A stretch of 64,000 nucleotides of DNA. Source: Algoriphagus aestuarii. GTDB taxonomy: Bacteria > Bacteroidota > Bacteroidia > Cytophagales > Cyclobacteriaceae. This document shows, in pieces, positions 1 to 9,089 of the stretch (its first letter is position 1; the number at the start of each line of letters is the position of its first letter). The DNA lies in contig JAFIDK010000001.1 of the NCBI GenBank assembly GCA_017051695.1, forward strand, positions 620,001-684,000, written 5' to 3'. The notes below the pieces were generated by a model that was not told the origin of the DNA, ran no database searches, and was given only the letters and a program-made list of their open reading frames with translations. The position numbers and the translations under genes are program-made.

Positions 1-766
1 CAACGCCAGAATCAGAGTTTACTAATTTCAAGCTGTCGGCATTTGCTAAATCCAATGCAGGAACAAAGCTTGGACTGGTTCCAACTCCATTAATTGCCAG
101 CGTTTTTTCTGCATTCAATCGGCCAACCATATCCATATTGATCATGTAATTAACAGCTTCGAGATCAATGGTAGGATTTTTTACATAATAATTAGAGCCC
201 CAAAGGCCATTTTCCTCTCCAGAGAAAGCAATAAATAAAAAGTTATTGTTATGATCTTCATGTTTCAGGATCCTGGCTAATGCCACCAAAGCCGCAGTAC
301 CGCTTGCATTATCATCTGCTCCATTGTGAATTGCCGCATCTCCTCTGTGCAATGAACCGCTTTCGCCCATTCCCAAGTGATCAAAATGTGCCCCGATCAC
401 AATGGTATTTTCGGATTCATTATCAATAAACCCTATCACATTTCTCCCTGTCACGCCTTCTCCATCTGCTCCAATCACTGCTTCTTCATGAGGATTTGTA
501 GGTTTGGATACTGTAAAAGGTTGATAATAGCCTTCTGTTCCTTTAGGCGATAGGCCGATTTCTTGAAACGCAGCCGCCAGATAGTCAGCAGCTTTTTGTT
601 CACCTTCTGTGCCAATGGCCCTGCCACCAAGTTCATCCGCAGCTAGGAATGAAACATCTTTTGTTAGTCCTTTTAATAAAGTTTCTTGCGAGGGAATTGA
701 ATTGCAGCTCGCCAGAAACAACATTGCAATGGCAAATAGACAACCATATTTTGCTAAGCTTTTCAT
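1..766 (-). CDS. M28-family zinc aminopeptidase lipoprotein (3' part cut by window edge)
   Basis: The minus-strand frame opens at the ATG at 766 and runs off the left edge, so only about 255 N-terminal residues are seen. They start with a lipoprotein signal ending in LASC. The M28 zinc-site pattern is clear: GAHFDHLG (first His), GADDNASG (bridging Asp), SGEENG (catalytic Glu and ligand Glu) and NMDMVGR (Asp). The family removes N-terminal residues from peptides with two zinc ions. The lipobox suggests a periplasmic or outer-membrane-anchored enzyme. It is divergent from the propeller lipoprotein at 840, with a TATCTTTG -7-like element 18 nt upstream of its start. The last zinc ligand lies outside the window, so activity cannot be judged. 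Confidence 0.88.
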   Translation of the reverse strand, partial: MKSLAKYGCLFAIAMLFLASCNSIPSQETLLKGLTKDVSFLAADELGGRAIGTEGEQKAADYLAAAFQEIGLSPKGTEGYYQPFTVSKPTNPHEEAVIGADGEGVTGRNVIGFIDNESENTIVIGAHFDHLGMGESGSLHRGDAAIHNGADDNASGTAALVALARILKHEDHNNNFLFIAFSGEENGLWGSNYYVKNPTIDLEAVNYMINMDMVGRLNAEKTLAINGVGTSPSFVPALDLANADSLKLVNSDSGV

Positions 767-784
767 AGTATGAATCATAATTTC

Positions 785-808
785 CAAAGATAATAAATGG
801 TAACTTTG
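785..808. promoter_or_regulatory. Candidate back-to-back -7 elements for two divergent lipoprotein genes
   Basis: Plus strand 801-808 reads TAACTTTG and minus strand 792-785 reads TATCTTTG. Both fit the Bacteroidota -7 consensus TAnnTTTG. They lie 31 nt upstream of the ATG at 840 and 18 nt upstream of the ATG at 766. No good -33 TTG is seen at the usual spacing in either direction, so the call rests on the -7 boxes alone. Confidence 0.4.
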
Positions 809-839
809 ACACGCTATTCTTTACTATTCTGAAAAAAAA

Positions 840-1949
840 ATGAGAAAAATTCTTGTTATGCTGCTTGCACTTTCTATTGGATGCAGCCCAAAAACAGAAA
901 TTCAAACGGCGGTGGAATCCAATGTACATGCTGCATCTGATTCACTTCTTCTGACTCCAGAAGAGATGAAGTATCTGAAAAATATCAAACAAATCACTTT
1001 TGGAGGAAATAATGCTGAAGCTTATTGGTCCTTTGATGATTCAATGCTGGTTTTTCAATCTGATTATGCTGACTGGGGTTCGGAATGCGACCAGATTTTT
1101 TATACCAACTGGAGGGAAGATGATTTGAAAAACAAAGCACCAAAGAAATTGAGTACCGGCCTAGGTAGAACTACTTGTTCTTATTTTCTACCGGGTAATA
1201 AGACCATTGTATATGGATCCACTCATTTAGGAGATGAAAACTGTCCCCCGGTACCTGAGAGAAGAGAAGATGGTAAATACGTTTGGCCGATTTATGAAAG
1301 CTTTGATATTTTCACTGCCGATCTGGAGGGGAATATCCTTTCTCAACTAACTGAAACTCCCGGATATGATGCTGAAGCTACAGTTTCTCCTAAAGGAGAT
1401 AAAATTGTTTTTACTTCAATTCGAACTGGTGATTTGGAGCTGTATACTATGAACATCGACGGATCGGATGTCAAGCAAATTACCTCGGACTTAGGTTATG
1501 ATGGCGGTGCTTTCTTTTCCCCTGATGGAACAAAAATCATTTGGAGAGCATCTAGACCAAGTTCTGAAGAAGAAATAAAGGAATACAAAGACTTATTAAT
1601 GGAAGGCTTAGTCATGCCTACCAGTATGGAATTATATGTAGCGGATGCGGATGGTTCAAATGTCAAAAAACTGACTGATTTGGGCAAAGCCAACTGGGCA
1701 CCTTTTTTCCATCCATCGGGGGAGAAAATCATTTTTGCCTCCAATCACCAAACAGAAAGAGGCTATCCTTTCAATTTATTTATGATCAATCTAGATGGAA
1801 CAGGCTTGACAAGAATCACCCATGACGGGACATTTGACGCTTTTCCGGTATTCTCAAATGATGGAAAATACCTGGTTTTCTCCAGCAACAGAAACAACGG
1901 TGGCACTAGGGACACCAATCTTTTTGTAGCGGAATGGATCGGTGACTGA
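840..1949 (+). CDS. TolB-like beta-propeller (PD40) lipoprotein
   Basis: 369 residues. The N-terminal signal ends in SIGC, a lipobox, so the protein is probably membrane-anchored in the periplasm. The rest is built of PD40/WD40-like blades, each with a pattern like SPDG-K-I-F-S followed by a polar stretch and D-LYVMNxDGS (for example near residues 180-215, 220-230, 290-300 and 330-350). This is the TolB C-terminal propeller fold, normally a protein or peptide binding surface. There is no peptidase or hydrolase domain after the propeller, unlike S9 peptidases. A strong terminator follows at 1975-2003, so it appears monocistronic. The partner or substrate is unknown. Confidence 0.82.
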   Translation: MRKILVMLLALSIGCSPKTEIQTAVESNVHAASDSLLLTPEEMKYLKNIKQITFGGNNAEAYWSFDDSMLVFQSDYADWGSECDQIFYTNWREDDLKNKAPKKLSTGLGRTTCSYFLPGNKTIVYGSTHLGDENCPPVPERREDGKYVWPIYESFDIFTADLEGNILSQLTETPGYDAEATVSPKGDKIVFTSIRTGDLELYTMNIDGSDVKQITSDLGYDGGAFFSPDGTKIIWRASRPSSEEEIKEYKDLLMEGLVMPTSMELYVADADGSNVKKLTDLGKANWAPFFHPSGEKIIFASNHQTERGYPFNLFMINLDGTGLTRITHDGTFDAFPVFSNDGKYLVFSSNRNNGGTRDTNLFVAEWIGD

Positions 1950-1974
1950 TATTTGCTGTTCAATCAGTATGATG

Positions 1975-2003
1975 AAGACCGTCAGGCATTTGGCGGTCTT
2001 TTT
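1975..2003 (+). terminator. Intrinsic terminator after the propeller lipoprotein
   Basis: A 9-bp stem (AAGACCGTC with GGCGGTCTT, one T-G wobble) and an 8-nt loop are followed by a T run. It starts 25 nt after the stop codon at 1949. Confidence 0.8.
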
Positions 2004-2037
2004 GCATTAATTATAGTGAACTAAGCAATAATTTATT

Positions 2038-2502
2038 ATGAAAGCTCAGATAGCCACTTTTTTAATCGCATTGGCAGTACTCTCCTGCAAAGGGCCGAAG
2101 GAAGATTCCCCGATTGAGGCAGCATTTTCCCCAGAAGATGAACACCTTATGGATTTAAACACGGAATGCTTCCAATACATCGGAGAGAAGGACACCATCA
2201 ACCTGACCACCCATATAGATGGGACAAAAATCACCGGTACATTGGAATATTCACTTTTTGAAAAGGATAAAAATACCGGAACTATCGATGGGGAGATCAG
2301 AAATAATTTGATCATTGCTGAATATACTTTTCAATCCGAAGGACAAAGCTCCAAACGTCAAGTCGTATTTAAAAATACAGAGGAAGGTTGGAAAGAAGGG
2401 TTTGGTGAGATGAAAACAGTAGATGGTATTCCCGCACAGGTGAATATCGATTCCTTGGACTATACACATGGGCTTGCTTTGAAGCCCATTCCATGTCAAT
2501 AA
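2038..2502 (+). CDS. Hypothetical lipoprotein, 154 residues
   Basis: I do not recognise the family. The N-terminus has a hydrophobic signal ending in AVLSC, a lipobox with Cys at residue 17, followed by an acidic, Ser/Pro-containing linker. The body is strand-rich with alternating charged and hydrophobic residues (for example ITGTLEYSLFE and TGTIDGEIRNN), suggesting a small beta-sandwich or barrel. Three Cys occur: the lipobox Cys, one near residue 44, and the penultimate residue. The last two could pair. It sits alone between the terminator at 1975-2003 and the cytochrome-like gene at 2716. Confidence 0.6.
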   Translation: MKAQIATFLIALAVLSCKGPKEDSPIEAAFSPEDEHLMDLNTECFQYIGEKDTINLTTHIDGTKITGTLEYSLFEKDKNTGTIDGEIRNNLIIAEYTFQSEGQSSKRQVVFKNTEEGWKEGFGEMKTVDGIPAQVNIDSLDYTHGLALKPIPCQ

Positions 2503-2715
2503 TCCTTTGCAAACAAGTAGCAGTTTGTAGAATTTTGAATGGAATAGGATTGACAATTAGTTGTTTTACACAATAAAGCAACTCCCCATATAAAATTCCG
2601 TATTTTTCTTTATTAAAGAATTACTTACATTTCTATACTTTTCCTATAGTCACTTTTGAATTGTTTCATCAACTCTCTAGGAAAAAGAGTCAACCTAACC
2701 CAATAATTCAGCACT

Positions 2716-3069
2716 ATGAAAACACGTTACTTAATTTTGATGGCAGCTTTTGGTTTGATTGTATATCAATCCTGTACGAGTTCGAAAAAAGCAGCTGCTC
2801 CTTCTTTATCAGCAGTTTCTTATGAAAAGGACATTAAACCTATCATGATAGCAAGCTGTACTCCTTGCCACTTCCCTGATGAAGGCAAGAAAAAGTATCT
2901 CGACACCTATAATGCTGTTACCACGAATATAGACGATATCATCGAGCGGGTAAAAATGCCTCAGGACCAAAAAGGATTTATGCCTTTTCAGTTAAAGAAA
3001 CCAGCTTTGACAGCAGATCAAATCGCCATACTAGAGACTTGGAAAGAGAACGGGATGCCGGAAAAATAA
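2716..3069 (+). CDS. Monohaem cytochrome c-like lipoprotein
   Basis: 117 residues. A lipoprotein signal ends in YQSC. A single CTPCH haem-binding motif lies near residue 50 within a segment typical of planctomycete/Bacteroidota 'cytochrome c' domains (YEKDIKPI-SC-CH). A Met in GFMPF about 40 residues later is a plausible distal ligand, and the ending ALTADQIAILETWKENG fits the C-terminal helix of the fold. Expected role: a periplasmic electron carrier or haem sensor anchored by lipid. No redox partner gene is adjacent. A strong terminator follows directly at 3090. Confidence 0.8.
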   Translation: MKTRYLILMAAFGLIVYQSCTSSKKAAAPSLSAVSYEKDIKPIMIASCTPCHFPDEGKKKYLDTYNAVTTNIDDIIERVKMPQDQKGFMPFQLKKPALTADQIAILETWKENGMPEK

Positions 3070-3089
3070 AAATTTTGATAATTTGTTTA

Positions 3090-3119
3090 AACCACCTCTT
3101 GAGTAGGTGGTTTTTTTTT
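3090..3119 (+). terminator. Intrinsic terminator after the cytochrome gene
   Basis: The 8-bp perfect stem AACCACCT/AGGTGGTT has a 7-nt loop and merges into nine T residues. It begins 21 nt after the stop codon. Confidence 0.9.
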
Positions 3120-3280
3120 GATTTTAAAGAGATCTAACCTTTGAAATTGCTACACTTTATAAAAGTGTCCATATCCAATTTTTGACTTTGTACATGTATT
3201 TCCCTAATTTCTAGACTTGATCCTCCCAAAATCACCTTTTTCAAAGTCGGAATTTCCCGAAAACCCTTTTTCCTACCACC

Positions 3281-4195
3281 ATGGCATACTTAAAACGTTT
3301 GGTTTTCCCGCTGCTTGTCACGCTTATTTTAGCCTTTCTCAAACTCTATTTTGGCTCTGAGTCTGCTTCTTGGCAAGGATGGATGGCCTATTTACCTCAC
3401 ATCAATACAGTTTTGATCATTTTCGGGTTTACGTGGTGTTTCTTAGTAGGTATGCAGATTGTGAAATCCATGTTCTTGAAGCAATATGACATCTCTCAAG
3501 AGGACAATTTAAGAGCAAGAAAAGTATATACCCAAATCAATATTCTTGTCAAAATCGCCAATTTCATCATTATTCTATTCTCGGTGGGCTTGATTTTATT
3601 ATCCTTTGAATCGGTAAGAAAAGTGGGAGTTGGTTTTTTTGCCTCAGCGGGAGTTGCGGGAATCATCATAGGTTTCTCTGCCCAAAAAGCATTGGGAACT
3701 TTGATTGCCGGTATTCAAATTGCCTTTACTCAACCTTTCCGCTTAGAAGATGCAGTAGTAGTAGAGGGAGAATGGGGCTGGATTGAAGAAATCAATCTGA
3801 ACTATATCGTCGTGCGAATCTGGGATCTGAGAAGATTGGTTCTTCCCACCACTTATTTCTTGGAGAAACCTTTTCAAAACTGGACTAGAACGTCAGGCGA
3901 TCTATTAGGCTCAGTATTTTTATACACAGATTATTCGATTCCTTTTGATGAACTTCGAAAAGAGCTTGATCGGATTCTGGAAAAGACGGACTTATGGGAT
4001 AAAAAAGTGAAAGTTTTGCAAGTAAGTGATGCAAAAGAACATACTGTAGAAACCAGAATATTAGTAAGTGCCAGAAACTCTCCAGTTGCCTGGGATTTAA
4101 GAGTCTATGTACGTGAAAAAATGATCGAGTTTATTCAAAAAAATTATCCTGAATGTTTGCCAAAAACCAGAGTCCTAATGGAGAAATCCACTTGA
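3281..4195 (+). CDS. MscS-family mechanosensitive ion channel
   Basis: 304 residues. Four hydrophobic segments lie at about 7-26, 38-60, 88-110 and 114-140. The last is the Gly/Ala-rich pore helix (ASAGVAGIIIGFSAQKALG) that marks the MscS family. It is followed by the beta domain (FRLEDAVVVEG and a WGWIEEI stretch, then LVLPTTYFLEKPFQNWTR) and an alpha/beta cytoplasmic cage. The family opens under membrane tension to release solutes on hypo-osmotic shock. The protein has one or two extra N-terminal helices relative to minimal MscS. It stands alone, converging on the minus-strand porP-like gene at 4352 with no hairpin terminator seen between them. Confidence 0.92.
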   Translation: MAYLKRLVFPLLVTLILAFLKLYFGSESASWQGWMAYLPHINTVLIIFGFTWCFLVGMQIVKSMFLKQYDISQEDNLRARKVYTQINILVKIANFIIILFSVGLILLSFESVRKVGVGFFASAGVAGIIIGFSAQKALGTLIAGIQIAFTQPFRLEDAVVVEGEWGWIEEINLNYIVVRIWDLRRLVLPTTYFLEKPFQNWTRTSGDLLGSVFLYTDYSIPFDELRKELDRILEKTDLWDKKVKVLQVSDAKEHTVETRILVSARNSPVAWDLRVYVREKMIEFIQKNYPECLPKTRVLMEKST

Positions 4196-4351
4196 TTTTG
4201 CCTCCATTTGAGATCCATCATATTAACACCATTTCCTATTTGATGTTCGTATCGCTTGACAATCCATAAAATTCAGGGAATTCAATTGAAATCCTGCTTA
4301 CTTTTCCTTTTAAAAAGAAACTGATTAGGCAATGCTTTCTTTTGGGACATC

Positions 4352-5377
4352 TCAATATTTAAAACATGGCATAGAGGATTTTCTTCCTGCACCTGATGCT
4401 TTTCCCCAAAGGAAGCTATATCGCAAAGATATTTCGTGAGCTCCCCCGGTATTTGCATTCCCCAAGGAGGAAAGTGTAAAGTCATGGCTATATCCAACAT
4501 CTAATCCTCCACCTAAAGAAACACCAACTAGGGCTATGATTGATTCATGATTTGGTTGTTCTTCATTCGAAACAGGAATCCCTCTATACCAAACACCCAA
4601 AACCAAGGGCTGAATATTAATTTGAGCACCCATATCCAATTGTGTGAAAGGTTTTTGATTTTTGTAATTAAAGGCCAATGTCAATTCTTTGGTACCGGAT
4701 TTTTGATTGTAAAAAGCCCTTGAGGAACCTCCTGACAAATCAAATTTAACCCCTCCATGTGCAGAAACTTTCAAAGGTAATTTGCTGTTTTGCCCCTCAA
4801 TAAATGAGGTGTTTGGTTGAGTGACATGGGAAGTAGAGACCCCAAACCAAATATTTTCATTGTTATAAAGAAAGCCAAAACTATAATCCATAAACTGCTG
4901 GCGCATATCTTCTCCTAAATTTTCCCCACTATAATCTCCAATAGCACCTGTTTGATCGTCGATCTGGCTTCCAAAAAGCAAATCCCCAAAATAAGCATCC
5001 CGATCCATGTAGCTCACTTGGCCACCTACCCTTAAGAATGAACGGAATCCTAGTCTCATTCTATAGGAATAAACTGCACCTATCTCTGACACACTTAGAT
5101 TGGCCATGCTTTGTTGAGACTGATTGAAAATCAGACCTATCCCACTATTGATATTGAAGAGATAATGATCGATATAGGCAGAATAGGAAGTAAATGACTG
5201 GTCCAATCCAGGCCATTGATTTCTATAATTCACACCGATACGGGTCATTTCTGACGAACCAGCCATTGCCGGGTTGAGGTAAAGTGGAGCAGCATAAAAC
5301 TGAGAATACTGCACGTCCTGAGCTTGGAGTCTTTGGGTGAAAACAACCAAAAGTAGCAGGGTAAAGATTCTTTTCAT
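4352..5377 (-). CDS. PorP/SprF-family type IX secretion outer-membrane protein
   Basis: 341 residues. The signal peptide is about residues 1-20 (ends RLQAQ). The start of the mature protein, DVQYSQFYAAPLYLNPAMAG, is the PorP/SprF signature, followed by NYRNQWPG and a series of amphipathic strands ending in CFKY. PorP/SprF proteins are outer-membrane barrels that work with the type IX secretion system. SprF-type members are needed for particular substrates carrying type-B C-terminal domains. The gene begins 3 nt after the end of the SprB-repeat gene (5381-7441) in the same orientation, the classic substrate-SprF pair. A paralogue lies at 7816-8880. Confidence 0.92.
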   Translation of the reverse strand: MKRIFTLLLLVVFTQRLQAQDVQYSQFYAAPLYLNPAMAGSSEMTRIGVNYRNQWPGLDQSFTSYSAYIDHYLFNINSGIGLIFNQSQQSMANLSVSEIGAVYSYRMRLGFRSFLRVGGQVSYMDRDAYFGDLLFGSQIDDQTGAIGDYSGENLGEDMRQQFMDYSFGFLYNNENIWFGVSTSHVTQPNTSFIEGQNSKLPLKVSAHGGVKFDLSGGSSRAFYNQKSGTKELTLAFNYKNQKPFTQLDMGAQINIQPLVLGVWYRGIPVSNEEQPNHESIIALVGVSLGGGLDVGYSHDFTLSSLGNANTGGAHEISLRYSFLWGKASGAGRKSSMPCFKY

Positions 5378-5380
5378 AGA

Positions 5381-7441
5381 CTAACGAATTAGTGTGACAC
5401 CTCCGGTTCGGCTTTGGTTCTCTCCGTTCTGTGAGGTATAATTAATTTTATACAAATAGTTTCCGGCGGGTAAAGCCTGACCTTTGTATGTTCCATCCCA
5501 GCCGTTTGATTCTAAGCTGGTAGTCATAAACATTCTTTCTCCCCAGGTATTGAATACCTCCATGGAGAAATTTAAAACAGCCTTCACTTTGGGGATAAAC
5601 GTATCGTTCAGGCCGTCACCATTTGGCGTAAATGCATTTGGGATGACAAGCATATCATCTTGGGCGTTTACCAGTACGGTATTCTTTTCTGTACTGGAGC
5701 AGCCATAGATATCAAATGCAGTTAGGGTAACTTCAAATGATCCTGGGTTTTCAAAAACATGAATAGGATCCTTTTCGACTGATTTATTACCATCTCCAAA
5801 ATGCCATTCCCAGGCGATAAACTCATCGGAAATTTCACTTTCGAAAATGATTTCCTCAGCCACCAACACTTCTGGCTCATTGGTAATCTGAAGCTTTCTG
5901 AACTGGAAGTTCAATCTGCCACCTTGTGAACTTAAGTTGGGATAATCAACTTTTGACTCTGTAACAACCGAACATCCCGTGGCATCAGAGACTTTTACTT
6001 TCAGGATGCTTGATTTGAAATAATTGATTTCTCTGGCATTTGTAGCTCCATTGCTCCACTCGATCGTATATGGTTCTACCCCACCTTCAATCGACACCCA
6101 AGCTATACCTGTAAATGATCCTTCGGCACAATCCACATCCAGCATACTTTCTATTCTCGCCTGGATACTTGAGGCTCCTCTAATTTCAAAGGACCTATTG
6201 ACTTCACAACCAGATGCATCTTTAGCGGAAACAGTATATTTACCCGTACTAAGATTCTCTCTAATTAATGAGCCTTGGACACCATCCGACCATTCAATTT
6301 GGTATTCACCTGCTGCGCCTAACAGTTCCAATTCAATTTTACCATCAGAATCACCGGAACAGGATTGATCGGAAGAACTGAGTAGTTTTAATTCCAGCTT
6401 AGAAGCACTAGCAAGATTGAAGGATTTTTGGATTGTACAACCTGAAGCATCGGTCACAAGTACTGAATAGCTCCCAGCTGTCAGATCTACTGCTTTTGGA
6501 GAAGTTTGCCCATTACTCCACTTATATGTATATGGGGCGTTCCCTCCAATTACCCCCAAATCAATTCTTCCATTTGCATTTCCCCCACAGGTAGGGGCAA
6601 TGATTGCCTCTGACAGGGAAAGGGAAACCGGCTTTCTAACCTCATATTTTTTGGTAAATGAACAGCCAGTTTGATCAGTAACAACTACCGTATATTCCCC
6701 TTCGGACAATCCCAAAAGCACAGAAGTTTTGGATCCATTGCTCCATGCATATGAATAGGGAGCAACACCACCAGATACATTTAATGTGATTTCACCATCT
6801 TCACTACAGGTGACATTTTTAATGGATTCATTTACTGAAATGCCCTCTGATTGAGATTTAACATCAAAAGAAACTGTCACATCACAATTATATTTATCAG
6901 CCACTGTTACAGTGTAAGTACCTGGCTTAAGCCCCTCTACTTGCCATTTATCTTTTACTCCATTGCTCCAGGAGATTTTATAAGGCTCCCCTCTTCCTAC
7001 CTTTACGCTTAACTTGGCAGAGCCATCGGCCCCAGAACCACAGGAAGCATCTTTGACCTCTATCGGGTTTAATATCAATGGGTATGGAGGCTGAACTACA
7101 ATCCTTTCGGTATGGACATTTCCCGCAGCATCTGTGATATCTACTGTATAGGTACCTGAATATAAATTGGTACGATCTTTGGTAGTCTCAAGCGTGTTCC
7201 ACTTATAAGTGTAAGGAGCTACACCGCCAGTAACTGTTAAAATGATGTGGCCTTTCTCTGAATGAGAGCAAAGCGCCAGCTTTCCGGATACAGAAACTTG
7301 TATGGAATTGACGTTTGAATTACTTCTGGAAATATTTGGGGACTCGAAATTGAAGAGTTGCCCATAAGATGAATGTATTGAAGCCATTACCAAAAGAGGT
7401 AAGAGTATCATGAAGCCATATGTGTAGAATGCCTTTTTCAT
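5381..7441 (-). CDS. SprB-repeat / PKD surface protein with gliding-type C-terminal sorting domain
   Basis: 686 residues. Signal peptide about 1-28 (ends SYGQ). Six SprB-like repeats follow, each with a core like GG-APYTY-WSNG and a tail GTYTV-VTDA-GC. A PKD domain comes next (about 525-590; WEWHFGDG with a final FEVTLTAFD strand). The C-terminal 85 residues begin PNAFTPNGDGLND and match the gliding motility-associated (type-B) sorting domain used for type IX secretion. Predicted role: a cell-surface adhesin or gliding-associated filament protein, far shorter than SprB of Flavobacterium. Its immediate downstream neighbour is a PorP/SprF protein, its likely dedicated export partner. Confidence 0.92.
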   Translation of the reverse strand: MKKAFYTYGFMILLPLLVMASIHSSYGQLFNFESPNISRSNSNVNSIQVSVSGKLALCSHSEKGHIILTVTGGVAPYTYKWNTLETTKDRTNLYSGTYTVDITDAAGNVHTERIVVQPPYPLILNPIEVKDASCGSGADGSAKLSVKVGRGEPYKISWSNGVKDKWQVEGLKPGTYTVTVADKYNCDVTVSFDVKSQSEGISVNESIKNVTCSEDGEITLNVSGGVAPYSYAWSNGSKTSVLLGLSEGEYTVVVTDQTGCSFTKKYEVRKPVSLSLSEAIIAPTCGGNANGRIDLGVIGGNAPYTYKWSNGQTSPKAVDLTAGSYSVLVTDASGCTIQKSFNLASASKLELKLLSSSDQSCSGDSDGKIELELLGAAGEYQIEWSDGVQGSLIRENLSTGKYTVSAKDASGCEVNRSFEIRGASSIQARIESMLDVDCAEGSFTGIAWVSIEGGVEPYTIEWSNGATNAREINYFKSSILKVKVSDATGCSVVTESKVDYPNLSSQGGRLNFQFRKLQITNEPEVLVAEEIIFESEISDEFIAWEWHFGDGNKSVEKDPIHVFENPGSFEVTLTAFDIYGCSSTEKNTVLVNAQDDMLVIPNAFTPNGDGLNDTFIPKVKAVLNFSMEVFNTWGERMFMTTSLESNGWDGTYKGQALPAGNYLYKINYTSQNGENQSRTGGVTLIR

Positions 7442-7815
7442 CTATTTCACTTGGAATGCAAGCGCCTGATTTTCAATTGGGTAAAATTGCCTTATATATT
7501 AGGGTTTTTGTATTTCGTTATTAAGAATATTATTTTTTGTAAATCATATACAACAAAATGATATTCTTTCGTTGGGTGAATTTTTTAAAATAAGTATAGA
7601 ATTATTCTAATATGCAAGAGATGCAAATTGTCCAAACGAAAAAGTACGCACCTTAAAAAAGTATTATTTTTATTGAAATATTACCATAGTCAAAAAAAGT
7701 AACAAATCATGCTTTTTTTTGAATACAAAAGTCAAATCCTTGAAATTCAGGCTTTCGAAAAAAATTGAAAAAAAAAATTGATTTTTGTTTGAAAAATAAG
7801 CCCAGACTATAAAAT
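7442..7815. other. AT-rich intergenic region between SprB-repeat gene and second porP-like gene
   Basis: 374 bases with no convincing ORF. The stretch is very AT-rich with long A runs around 7680-7800. It separates two minus-strand genes, so it should hold the promoter of the 5381-7441 gene, but I see no full TAnnTTTG element close to that start. No hairpin terminator was found after the 7816 stop. Confidence 0.5.
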
Positions 7816-8880
7816 CTAGTATTTAAAACAAGGAATTACCCTTCCTCTTTGGTTTCTGGATCTAGGATCTCCCCATAAAAATGTATACCTAATTGATACT
7901 TCGTGTGCTCCACCACTGTTTTTTAAGCCAAGTTTGGAGACGGTCACATCATAAGAATATCCAATATCCAATCCACTTGGGAGCGAAACTCCAATTAATC
8001 CAATAACAGCTTCATTATTAGGGAGAGAATTTTTGCTTGGAAGTCCTCTGTACCAAAGGCCTAATACCAAAGGTTCCAGATAAAGTTGGGCGCCAACGTC
8101 CAATTGGCTAAAAGGATCCTGTTGTTTGTAATTAAAAGCAAAAGAAACCGACCTTTCAGAATAAGCATGAGTGAAATAGTCCCTGCCACCATGCCCCAAA
8201 TCAAACTTAACTCCTCCTTGTGCGGAGAATTTCATGGGCAACACAGAAATCTGACCCTCCACAAAGGATCGGTTAGGCTCAGAAAGGTGATGTGCAGATA
8301 CTCCTAGCCAATACTTATCAGTGTAAACCATTCCTCCGACAGCATAATCCATAAAACTATACTTGGAATCTAATGGCACTCCATCTAATTCATCAGTGAT
8401 CCCCCCTACAGTACCGTTGATTATATCTATCTGACTGCCAAATACAAGATCAGAAAAGAAAGCATTTCTTTGCATATAGCTTACCTGACCTCCAACTCTA
8501 AAAAATAAATCTTCACTGATTTGAAGTCTATAAGCATAGGACAGCCCAATTTCATTGGTAGAAAGTTGCGCCATACTTTCCTGGCTTCCATTAAAAATCA
8601 GTCCAATACCTGAATTGTAATCAAATATATAATGATCAATGTATGCCGAATAGGAATTAAAACTCTGATCCAATCCAGGCCATTGATTTCTATAATTGAC
8701 CCCAATTCGCGTTAATTCACTTGCCCCTGTGAGAGCCGGATTCAAATACAAAGGAGCTGCATAAAATTGGGAAAACTGCGTATCCTGGGCATAGGATTCT
8801 TGAGTAGCTTTCGAAAAAGCCATAAAAAACAAACATATGCCTAATACTTTCCTCAACATAATCTTCTTCACTATCCGCAA
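7816..8880 (-). CDS. PorP/SprF-family outer-membrane protein (paralogue of 4352-5377)
   Basis: 354 residues. A signal peptide of about 32 residues precedes DTQFSQFYAAPLYLNPALTG, the same PorP/SprF signature as its neighbour. The two share much of NYRNQWPGLDQSF, SAYIDHY, GGQVSYM and the C-terminal CFKY. An internal Met at codon 8 (8859) gives a more normal signal peptide and may be the real start. It is upstream of the SprB-repeat gene, separated by 374 bases, so this may be a separate transcript. It might serve the same substrate or another surface protein elsewhere. The duplication flanking one adhesin gene is notable. Confidence 0.9.
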   Translation of the reverse strand: MRIVKKIMLRKVLGICLFFMAFSKATQESYAQDTQFSQFYAAPLYLNPALTGASELTRIGVNYRNQWPGLDQSFNSYSAYIDHYIFDYNSGIGLIFNGSQESMAQLSTNEIGLSYAYRLQISEDLFFRVGGQVSYMQRNAFFSDLVFGSQIDIINGTVGGITDELDGVPLDSKYSFMDYAVGGMVYTDKYWLGVSAHHLSEPNRSFVEGQISVLPMKFSAQGGVKFDLGHGGRDYFTHAYSERSVSFAFNYKQQDPFSQLDVGAQLYLEPLVLGLWYRGLPSKNSLPNNEAVIGLIGVSLPSGLDIGYSYDVTVSKLGLKNSGGAHEVSIRYTFLWGDPRSRNQRGRVIPCFKY

Positions 8881-9089
8881 CGGTCAATTTACCAAAGACG
8901 CAACGAAAATTCGTGAATTTAACATGAAATGTAGGTTGTGAAACTACTAGGGCTTATGATTGAGGCAAACAATCTTATTGGGTTTCAAACCATCTTGACA
9001 AAACACAATTATGCCGTGCTCCAAAGTCAATTGGGACCATGAAAATCAATAATTATACCAATTAATTGATACTCAATAAATAATTCAGA

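Noticed and set aside
3152-3168. Short perfect palindrome ACACTTT-ATA-AAAGTGT before the MscS gene
   Set aside because: Only 7-bp arms in AT-rich DNA, over 100 nt from the start; could be chance.
5381-7441. The internal repeats as a CRISPR-like or tandem DNA repeat
   Set aside because: They are diverged protein repeats (SprB type), not identical DNA repeats with spacers.
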